From an uncultured Clostridium sp. (GTDB lineage: Bacteria; Bacillota; Clostridia; TANB77; CAG-508), in assembly GCA_947384775.1 (NCBI GenBank), contig CANDIF010000004.1, forward strand, positions 1 to 64,000: DNA of 64,000 bases, read 5' to 3'. Under the pieces are notes generated by a model that made no database searches, was not told the DNA's origin, and worked only from the letters and a program-made list of their open reading frames with translations. Shown in pieces: positions 57,393 to 64,000 of the stretch; the stretch's first letter is position 1, and each line of letters starts with the position of its first letter. The position numbers and the translations under genes are program-made.

Positions 57393-59468
57393 TTGGCAAA
57401 TCTAGACAAAAAGAATGTTAGATATAATATACTAACTATATTAGTATATATAGTAGGACTGATAATGATTATACAGTTATTTAACTTGCAAATTGTTCAT
57501 GGAGAAGAATACTTGGAAAAATCAAGCTTAAGATTAACAAGAGAAACTACAATAAAAGCAGCAAGAGGGAATATCAGAGATTGCAATGGTAATATAATAG
57601 CAGGGACAACGGTTAAATATTCATTAGAAATTTATAGGAGTAAAATAGAAGAAAGCGTATTAAATGATACAATATTAAGAACAATAAATGTACTAGAAAA
57701 AAACAACGATGAATATAATAACGAATTTCCAATAGATTCAAATACAATGAACTATAAATATGATGAAGAAAAAATACAAACGATTTTAAAAGAAAATAAA
57801 CTAGATGAAAATATGTCTGCAGAGCAATTTATAGATAATTATATAAATCAATATAATTTACAAAACTATTCAAGAACAGATGCATTAAAAATAATAGCTG
57901 TTCGATATGGCATAACTAAAAAGGGCTATAGTAGTATGAGAGGATATGAGATTTCTTCGAATATAAGTGAAACAAGTATAGCAGAAATTGAAGAAAAAGC
58001 ACAAGAATTTCCAGGAATTACAATAGACTATATTCCAGTACGTGAATATAAATATGGAAGTTTAATGTCACATGTACTTGGATATGTAGGAAAAATAGAT
58101 GCAGATGAATATAAAAATAGCATACGGATATACATTAAATGACTATATAGGAAAAACAGGAATTGAGTATGTTTGCGAAAAATATTTAAAAGGAACAGAT
58201 GGAAAAAAGCAAACAGATATGTCTGTAGATGGAACAATAACAGGAGAATATGTAACAGAGGTAGCAACTCAAGGAAATGATGTAATATTAACAATAGATG
58301 CAAAAGTACAACAAGCAACAGAAGAATCTTTAAAAAATACTATAGAAAAAATAAAAACAGGAGGATTCGGAGAAAAAAGGGAAGTAAATGCAGGATGTGC
58401 AGTAGTTCTTAATGTAAAAACTGGAGAGGTAATTTCTATGTATAGTTATCCCGATTTTGAACCACAATTATTTGTTCAAGGAATAAGCACAGAAAAATGG
58501 AATGAATATACAGAAGAAAATACAAAAGCACTATTAAATAGAACAACACAAACAGCGTATGCACCAGGTTCAATATTTAAAATGGTCCCAGCAATAGCTG
58601 GATTAGAAACAAATAAAATAACTATTGAAGAAAATATAAATTGTGCAGGAATATACCCCAAAGGATATCATCCAAAATGCTGGTATTATAGCACATATGG
58701 AAGAGGACATGGAGATTTGACAGTATCACAAGCAATACAGAAATCTTGCAACTGTTATTTTTACGAAGTAGGAACAAGAATAGGAATAGAGACAATAGAA
58801 GAATATGCAACATATTTTGGATTAGGGCAAAAAACAAATATTGAACTAGTAGGAGAAATATCAGGAACACTCGCAGGAAAAAAACTTTATGATAAAATAG
58901 GAGAAACATGGTATTATGGAAATACTCTATCAGCAGTAATTCGGACAAGCAGAAAATAACTTTACACCAATACAAATGGCAAAATATATTGCAATGCTTA
59001 CAAATGGAGGAAAACAAATAGATATAACTTTAATCAAAAATATTACAACCAAGGAAGGAACAAATATAGATAGAACAGAAATCAATTCATATATAAAAAA
59101 TAAATTGGGAATAAAAGATGTAGTTAATGAAAATTTAGACATAAAAGAGGAAAATTTAAAAGCAATACTAGAAGGTATGAAATCAGTTACAACAGAAACC
59201 CGGGGGAACCGCATATTCAGTTTTTCGAGATTTTAAAATAGAAGTAGGTGGAAAAACAGGAACGGCGGAAGCGGGAGAAAAAACAAATGCGTGGTTCGTA
59301 GGATTTGCACCATATGAAAGTCCAGAAATTGCAGTAGTAGTATTTTTAGAAAATGGAGAACATGGATCATATAGTGCAGAAGTAACTAGAGACATAATGG
59401 AAGCATATTTTGGATTAAATGAAGACATAGAAGAAGATAAAATAGCAAAACCATATGTAAACAATTAA
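57393..59468 (+). CDS. mrdA: Penicillin-binding protein 2, three +1 recoding sites
   Basis: Elongasome transpeptidase that cross-links lateral peptidoglycan. With frame changes at CGG 58125, 58942 and 59201 it is 690 residues, normal for PBP2; read plainly it is four fragments. The parts join in order: membrane helix (about 10-30), PBP dimer domain (LRLTRETTIKAARGNIRD...), NDYIGKTGIEY, and the transpeptidase domain with SxxK Ser393 (APGSIFKM), SCN at 451 and KTG at about 620 (VGGKTGTAEAG). All catalytic motifs are intact. TTG start at 57393 after AAAGGAGAAA. Probably co-transcribed with mreD and minC. Confidence 0.9.
58125..58128 (+). other. CGGA recoding site 1, PBP2
   Basis: Zero frame AGC ATA CGG ATA TAC; skipping the C gives AGC ATA GGA TAT ACA TTA AAT GAC, leading into the family YxLNDYIGKTGIE motif. 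Confidence 0.85.
58942..58945 (+). other. CGGA recoding site 2, PBP2
   Basis: Zero frame GTA ATT CGG ACA AGC; skipping the C gives GTA ATT GGA CAA GCA, the conserved I-G-Q of class B penicillin-binding proteins. Confidence 0.88.
59201..59204 (+). other. CGGG recoding site 3, PBP2
   Basis: Zero frame GAA ACC CGG GGG AAC; skipping the C gives GAA ACC GGG GGA ACC GCA TAT, the conserved G-G-T-A before the KTG box. The fourth base is G. Confidence 0.85.
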
Positions 59469-59500
59469 TAAGAATGAATTCAAAGAAGGGAATGAAAAAA

Positions 59501-60112
59501 ATGAAAAGTTGTATAGGAATTACTAGAAGAAAAGAGAAGATTATTATAAGAATAAAAGATGAAGCAACACAAGAAGAAATAATAGAGGACTTAAATAAGA
59601 GAATGGTAGACTTAAAGAAATTATTCAAAGACGGAAAAAATGCAATTAGTATAGAAGGAAAAATTTTAACAGTCCAGGAAAAAGAAGAAATAAAAAGTAT
59701 TATATTAGCAAAAATAAAAACAACAATATCATTTAAATCAACACAAGAGTTAGGCTTAGCAAGTATAAAAAAAGTATATGAAAAGGATGTTTCAGATTCT
59801 TTAACAAGGCTATTTAGAGGAAGTCTACGCTCGGGACAAAAGCTTGAATTTGAAGGAAGTTTAGTAGTAATTGGGGATGTAAATAGTGGAGCAGAAGTTG
59901 TCGCAAGTGATAATATAATTATTGTAGGAACATTAAGAGGTTTGGCACATGCAGGAGCACAAGGTAATAAAAAAGCAGTAATTGCAGCAAATTCAATAGA
60001 AGGACCTCAAGTAAGAATTGCAGATGTTGTAAAAGAAATTGAATATGAGGATATTGAATTTAGAAAACAATATGCATATATAGATGGCGAAAATATTATA
60101 TTAGAAGAATAG
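59501..60112 (+). CDS. minC: Septum site-determining protein MinC
   Basis: Division inhibitor that blocks FtsZ polymerisation away from midcell. The 203 residues have a short N-terminal domain and the C-terminal beta-helix typical of MinC (RSGQKLEFEGSLVVIGDVN, GAEVVASDNIIIVGTLRG, AHAGAQGN). I chose ATG 59501, 10 bp after GAAGGG; two upstream in-frame ATGs lack spacing to that site. minD and minE are not adjacent in the window. Two out-of-frame CGG triplets. Confidence 0.88.
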   Translation: MKSCIGITRRKEKIIIRIKDEATQEEIIEDLNKRMVDLKKLFKDGKNAISIEGKILTVQEKEEIKSIILAKIKTTISFKSTQELGLASIKKVYEKDVSDSLTRLFRGSLRSGQKLEFEGSLVVIGDVNSGAEVVASDNIIIVGTLRGLAHAGAQGNKKAVIAANSIEGPQVRIADVVKEIEYEDIEFRKQYAYIDGENIILEE

Positions 60113-60279
60113 CTTAAGACAAAAGTAAAAGTATTAAAATAACATATAAAATTTCATCATGCACATTTTCTTTATATAAGAAGAACAGCAAACATAAAAT
60201 TAATAAATCATCAAAATAGAATTTCATGTTAAATAGTTCAATATATTCAGAATCGGTGTTGTCAAAAAATGGCAATAAG

Positions 60280-60645
60280 CTATTTAGTGTCATTTTTCAA
60301 ATCACCACCTAAAAATGGAAGAATTTCCATTAATTTACTTAACTGAATATATTGATCTAATTTGTTTTTTCGATCCTCTTTCAAATATGGCTTTAAGGAC
60401 AAAAGCAGTTTTGAACGAGGATTATCTTTTGTATTCATTTTATCCATAATTGATTTCATCTTAATGAAGGTATCAAAGTCAATATTTGCATTGCTTGTTT
60501 CACTTTCTTTATTAGATGTATTTCCACTACTGTTAGATACCGAATTATTATTGACCATACCCATTATACTATCAATCATTTCTGGTGAAATATTATCTTT
60601 ATTTATATTAAATTTTTCAAATAAATTAGACAAATCCTCATTCAC
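60280..60645 (-). CDS. Uncharacterised small protein
   Basis: A 121-residue soluble protein (MNEDLSNLFEKFNINKDNI...), with an asparagine- and serine-rich middle and a helical C-terminal half (RSKLLLSLKPYLKEDRKNKLDQYI). The C-terminal part resembles short motifs seen in clostridial proteins encoded next to spore-related genes, but I cannot name a family. AAGGAG ribosome binding site. It follows the next small gene by 12 bp, so the two are probably one operon. Confidence 0.6.
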   Translation of the reverse strand: MNEDLSNLFEKFNINKDNISPEMIDSIMGMVNNNSVSNSSGNTSNKESETSNANIDFDTFIKMKSIMDKMNTKDNPRSKLLLSLKPYLKEDRKNKLDQYIQLSKLMEILPFLGGDLKNDTK

Positions 60646-60657
60646 AATAAAAACTCC

Positions 60658-60807
60658 TTACTCTTTGCTTTGATTATTTTGATTTAAAATATTTTGACCA
60701 TTTTTACTTTTCAAAAATTCATTAGCTTTGCTAATACCAGCTTCTAATTCTGCTTTATCCATTTTTGATAATGCTTGAAGCATTTTTGAGATATCCATGT
60801 TATTCAA
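60658..60807 (-). CDS. Uncharacterised 49-residue protein
   Basis: A short frame (MNNMDISKMLQALSKMDKA, then a polar tail ending NQNNQSKE). A TTG start at 60807 lies 8 bp after GGGAG; the ATG at 60798 is the alternative but is 17 bp from the site. It precedes the 121-residue gene. Helical and amphipathic; no family recognised. Confidence 0.5.
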   Translation of the reverse strand: MNNMDISKMLQALSKMDKAELEAGISKANEFLKSKNGQNILNQNNQSKE

Positions 60808-60864
60808 AAAAATCACTCCCATATAAATATATGAAAACAATATACAAATATGTGAATAAATGTA

Positions 60865-60894
60865 TTTACAAAATGATTTTTTTTATGATATAAT
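60865..60894 (+). promoter_or_regulatory. Predicted sigma-A promoter
   Basis: TTTACA and TATAAT with an 18-bp spacer, 33 bp upstream of the next start codon. Confidence 0.5.
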
Positions 60895-60927
60895 TCTATT
60901 ATTATTATATAATGAGGAAGAATAGAT

Positions 60928-61959
60928 ATGAACCAAATTTTATCTACAGAAAGCAGTCAAAAAAAAGAAATTAAAAAGAATAAAAATAAGAAAAGCAATA
61001 GCGGTGGTTCAGGTTCAATTGCAGTAAAGAAAGCCGCTATAATATTTTCTATTATATTAATACTTTTTGCATTAGTAATTCTTTCAGTAAAATTAGTCCA
61101 AATGGCTAAAAACAAAGCACAGAATGGAAAAATTGGAATGTTAAATAAACCACAAATAACAGTAGAAAGAGTAAATGCAGACAAAGTAAATATCAATGTT
61201 TCTTATGATGAAGACATTACAAAAATTAGTTGGTGGTGGAATGAAGACATATCACAAATACAAGAAAGAAATTATAATGTGAAATCAGTAGCAGTAGATA
61301 TTCCTGATGGAGAAACGAATATATTAAATGTAGAGGTAATAGGAGCAGATGGAAAGAGCAATAAAATAGAAGAAACATTAACAAGAGAATATACAATAGA
61401 AATTGAAAGAAATCAGATTCCAGAAACAGATAATATGGAATTGGTTGCAACAAGTGATAAAGGAATAGAAAAAATGGTGTATTACTGGAATGAAGAATCT
61501 CCGGTTACAATACCTGCTACACAAAACAATCAAAAAGAATTAAAAACGACAATTCAATTAAAAAGAGGAATGAATACGCTACATGTTATAGTAACAGACG
61601 TAGAAGGAAATACGAGAGAAAAAGAAGAAATGTTACAATGTGTAAAACAACCAGAAATAGATGTACAAATAAACTTAGATCAAATGTTAATGGTAGTAAC
61701 AGTTACACATGATATGGGACTTAAAAAGATAGAATTTGAGGCAAATGGTAAAAAAGTAGTATATGACGAAAACTATGCACAATATAATCCAGATAGAACG
61801 AAAGTAACATTAAAAGCAAGACTAAAAGAAGGAATAGATAATACAGCAAGTGTTGAAGCATATAGTAATGAAGAAATAGAGGATGGAAATACAACACATG
61901 CAACATACAGAGGACATAAGGATTTAACAGATATGAATACAGATACAGAAGAGGAGTGA
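60928..61959 (+). CDS. Membrane-anchored protein with Ig-like repeats
   Basis: A 343-residue protein with a basic, glycine-serine-rich cytoplasmic start, a membrane helix (about residues 33-56) and three beta-sandwich-like repeats outside (ITKISWWWNEDIS, IEKMVYYWNEESP, LKKIEFEANGKKV), ending in an acidic tail. The repeats resemble Ig-like or fibronectin-like modules of envelope proteins. No catalytic motif seen. AGGAAG ribosome binding site. It precedes the GGDEF gene by 7 bp and is probably co-transcribed with it. Two out-of-frame CGG triplets. Confidence 0.7.
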   Translation: MNQILSTESSQKKEIKKNKNKKSNSGGSGSIAVKKAAIIFSIILILFALVILSVKLVQMAKNKAQNGKIGMLNKPQITVERVNADKVNINVSYDEDITKISWWWNEDISQIQERNYNVKSVAVDIPDGETNILNVEVIGADGKSNKIEETLTREYTIEIERNQIPETDNMELVATSDKGIEKMVYYWNEESPVTIPATQNNQKELKTTIQLKRGMNTLHVIVTDVEGNTREKEEMLQCVKQPEIDVQINLDQMLMVVTVTHDMGLKKIEFEANGKKVVYDENYAQYNPDRTKVTLKARLKEGIDNTASVEAYSNEEIEDGNTTHATYRGHKDLTDMNTDTEEE

Positions 61960-61966
61960 AAAAAAT

Positions 61967-62899
61967 ATGTTTCAGGAAATCTATATAATAGATAACCAGG
62001 AAGATTTTACAGAATCTTTAAAGGAACTATTTAAAAAAGACACAAACTTTAAGCTTATAAATGTAAAAGAAACACAAATAGATAATATTTTTCAAAATAT
62101 ACCAGAGATAATAGTAATAAATGAAGACAATATAAGTACACCTACTCTTGAACTATGCAAAACGATTAGAAAAAATGAAGACAACAATATTACACCATTA
62201 ATAGTAAGTGCGACAAATGAAGACCAAAATCATAAAATGGAATTGGCAAAAGCATCAGTAGAATATTATATACCAAAATCAATGGGAACAGAATATTTGT
62301 ATTACAGAATTAAAAATATGTCTAGATTGCTTGCAGTAAATCGAACAGTAAGCCCATTAACAGGACTTCCAGGAAACGTTCAAATACAAAAGGAATTAAA
62401 AAAACGTTTATTAAAACAAGAAAGTTTTTCAGTATTATACTTAGATCTTGATAATTTCAAGGCATACAATGATGTATATGGTTTTTTACAAGGTGATGAA
62501 ATAATAAAATTTACAGCAAGAACTATAGTAAAAAATGCTAATGAAAAAAATTCAAATGACATATTTATAGGACATATTGGCGGAGACGACTTTGTTGCAA
62601 TTTTAAACATTAAAACAGATTACGAAAAAGTTTGCCAAAACATAATAAAACAATTTGATGAAGGAGTAAAGGAGTTTTTTACAAAAGAAGATAGAGAAAA
62701 AGGATATATAAAAATACAAAATAGAAAAGGTAAAATGGAGCATTTTCCATTAACCTCAATCTCAATAGGAGCAGTTTTTGCAGATAAAGATAAATTTGCA
62801 AATATTCTAGAAATAGGCGAAATAGGAGCACAGATGAAGCATTTAGCTAAGAAGTATAAAGGAAGCTGCTATGCAGTAGATAGAAGAAAGAAAATGTAA
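61967..62899 (+). CDS. GGDEF-domain diguanylate cyclase with degenerate receiver domain
   Basis: A 310-residue protein. The N-terminal 120 residues have a receiver-like fold (IYIIDNQEDF start) but the expected phosphoacceptor region reads IIVINEDN, with Asn where Asp is normal. The C-terminal GGDEF domain has LTGLPGNVQIQ, DLDNFKAYNDVYG and the active-site loop GGDDF, a functional variant of GGDEF. It should make c-di-GMP, opposing the HD-GYP protein at 25.4 kb. No I-site RxxD is obvious. GAGGAG site overlapping the preceding stop. Confidence 0.85.
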   Translation: MFQEIYIIDNQEDFTESLKELFKKDTNFKLINVKETQIDNIFQNIPEIIVINEDNISTPTLELCKTIRKNEDNNITPLIVSATNEDQNHKMELAKASVEYYIPKSMGTEYLYYRIKNMSRLLAVNRTVSPLTGLPGNVQIQKELKKRLLKQESFSVLYLDLDNFKAYNDVYGFLQGDEIIKFTARTIVKNANEKNSNDIFIGHIGGDDFVAILNIKTDYEKVCQNIIKQFDEGVKEFFTKEDREKGYIKIQNRKGKMEHFPLTSISIGAVFADKDKFANILEIGEIGAQMKHLAKKYKGSCYAVDRRKKM

Positions 62900-62906
62900 T
62901 AAATAA

Positions 62907-62945
62907 AAAAATATCTCCATATATTTTAAAAGTGGAGGTATTTTT
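62907..62945 (+). promoter_or_regulatory. Hairpin that buries the amidase ribosome binding site
   Basis: AAAATATCTCCA (from 62907) pairs with TGGAGGTATTTTT (62933-62945), a 13-bp stem containing the GGAGG of the amidase gene and ending one base before its ATG. It can act as a terminator for the upstream gene or block translation of the amidase. Confidence 0.6.
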
Positions 62946-63655
62946 ATGTATGTAATTCAATCTAAAAGAATATATTTAATATTATTTTGCCTTTTTATAT
63001 CAACTATTGCATTTAATATAACTACGAAAAAGAAAGAAACTCTTCCAACAGTAGCTTTACCAATAAATAATAAAGTAATAGTACTAGATGCAGGACATCG
63101 GAGGAGAAGATGGAGGACGGAACAAGTAGCAATGGAATATCAGAAGCAGAGATAAATTTAAAAATAGCACAAAAGGTGCAAAGTCTTATAGAATCTTCAG
63201 GAGGAAATGTAATTTTAACACGTTCAGACGAAAATGCGATTTATGATTTAGACAAAAAAACGTTGAAGGAGAAGAAAATTTCAGATATAAAAAATCGTGT
63301 TAAGATAGGGAATGAATCATCAGCAGATGCATTTATCTCAATACATTTAAATAAAATACCGCAAAGTGAATACTGGGGATGGCAAACTTTTTATAAAAAC
63401 GGAAATGATGAAAGCAAAAATTTAGCATTATCAATACAAAATGGTTTAAATGAAAGCATAGAAAAAGAAAATAAAAGAGTTCCTCTAAAAATAGAAAATG
63501 TATATATAATAGAAAACGTTGAAATTCCCACTGCAATAGTTGAATGCGGCTTTTTATCTAATGTAGAAGAGGAACAACTATTACAGCAGGAAGAATATCA
63601 AGATAAACTAGCATGGGGAATATATATGGGAATAATGAATTACTTTTTAGAATAA
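62946..63655 (+). CDS. N-acetylmuramoyl-L-alanine amidase, two +1 recoding sites
   Basis: Zinc amidase (Amidase_3, CwlD-like) that cleaves the lactyl-amide bond of peptidoglycan. With frame changes at CGG 63099 and 63118 it is 235 residues, normal for CwlD-type enzymes. Order: signal anchor (about residues 8-26), [20 protein letters not shown] across both sites (first zinc His), [11 protein letters not shown], and the second zinc His in DAFISIHLN plus the catalytic Glu in [10 protein letters not shown]. In spore formers CwlD makes cortex muramic lactam; that role is possible. Without recoding the product stops after 69 residues. Confidence 0.88.
63099..63102 (+). other. CGGA recoding site 1, amidase
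   Basis: Zero frame GGA CAT CGG AGG AGA; skipping the C gives GGA CAT GGA GGA GAA GAT, the A-G-H-G-G zinc-site motif. Confidence 0.88.
63118..63121 (+). other. CGGA recoding site 2, amidase
   Basis: In the frame set by site 1: GGA GGA CGG AAC AAG TAG. Skipping the C gives GGA GGA GGA ACA AGT AGC and avoids the TAG. Confidence 0.85.
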
Positions 63656-64000
63656 CCCTGTTATTTTACCATTTTCGTCCACATCAATTTTTTCAGCAGC
63701 AGGAACTTTTGGAAGTCCTGGCATTGTCATTATAGAACCAGTTAGTGCTACTATAAAGCCTGCTCCAGCTGAAACTTTGACTTCACGAACTGTAACTACA
63801 AAATTATCAGGAGCTCCAAGCTTTGTCATATCATCTGAAAAACTATATTGGGTTTTTGCCATACATATAGGCAAATTTCCAAATCCTAAAGAAGTTAATT
63901 TTTTTATTTGCTCTTGAGCTTCAGGTGTGAAACTTACTCCAGAACCTCCATAGATTTTCTTTACAATTGCTTCAATTTTAGCTTCGATAGTATTATCTAA
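63647..64000 (-). CDS. fhs: Formate-tetrahydrofolate ligase, C-terminal part
   Basis: ATP-dependent enzyme of one-carbon metabolism making 10-formyl-tetrahydrofolate, central to acetogens and purine-fermenting Clostridia. The 117 visible residues contain [51 protein letters not shown] and [16 protein letters not shown], diagnostic for the family C terminus. The frame runs to the window edge; the rest lies beyond. Its stop overlaps the convergent amidase stop by a few bases. No CGG on its coding strand. Confidence 0.93.
   Translation of the reverse strand, partial: LDNTIEAKIEAIVKKIYGGSGVSFTPEAQEQIKKLTSLGFGNLPICMAKTQYSFSDDMTKLGAPDNFVVTVREVKVSAGAGFIVALTGSIMTMPGLPKVPAAEKIDVDENGKITGLF

Overview
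The window is chromosomal DNA of a very AT-rich, Gram-positive, spore-forming bacterium, most likely an uncultured gut-type member of the Clostridia. Support comes from the gene set: an RNA polymerase sporulation sigma factor G, MecA, DUF4321, tandem DUF881 genes with a small basic protein, CvpA, LytR-CpsA-Psr, sortase and formate-tetrahydrofolate ligase, plus heavy use of ATA and AGA codons. I cannot place it below class.

Layout. 0-10 kb: rplI (end)-dnaB-tilS, ftsH, mecA, DUF4321-radC-mreB-mreC and purB. 10-14 kb: an unrecognised four-repeat protein, then ispG and ispH of the MEP isoprenoid pathway. 14-25 kb: a surface island with a sortase and two giant paralogous SdrD-B-type adhesins ending in (I/V)PTTG sorting signals. 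25-33 kb: HD-GYP response regulator, DnaJ-like chaperone, adenosine deaminase, sigG, comEA, D-Ala-D-Ala carboxypeptidase, LCP ligase and tRNA-Arg(UCU). 33-44.5 kb: an accessory region with a decayed type III toxin-antitoxin locus joined to a prophage tail/lysis remnant, a small GC-rich cassette with its own promoter and terminator, and a regulator combining a sigma-region-4-like helix-turn-helix with two RNA polymerase alpha-CTD-like domains. 44.5-50 kb: FemX-like protein, murA, ftsQ/divIB, two DUF881 genes and sbp. 50-64 kb: CvpA, envelope proteins, a subtilisin-like protease, mreD-PBP2-minC, a GGDEF protein, a cell-wall amidase and the end of fhs. Most of the core genes build or remodel the cell wall; the HD-GYP and GGDEF proteins point to cyclic-di-GMP signalling.

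Main discovery. Seven otherwise ordinary genes (adhesin 1, the HD-GYP regulator, comEA, murA, a HExxH metallopeptidase-like gene, PBP2 and the amidase) appear frameshifted, ten times in all. At every break the zero-frame codon is CGG. Skipping its C, so that four bases CGGN are read as one glycine codon GGN, restores the family sequence, usually at a conserved glycine, including the G of the HD-GYP motif. In my hand scan, native genes contain no other in-frame CGG, although CGG occurs roughly 80-90 times out of frame. The best reading is that CGG has no normal arginine tRNA here and causes efficient +1 frameshifting or quadruplet decoding. The only ordinary-looking in-frame CGG codons (three) lie in the GC-rich foreign cassette at 41.9-42.3 kb. 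Dispersed palindromic repeats and two inverted-repeat-bounded intergenic insertions are further features.
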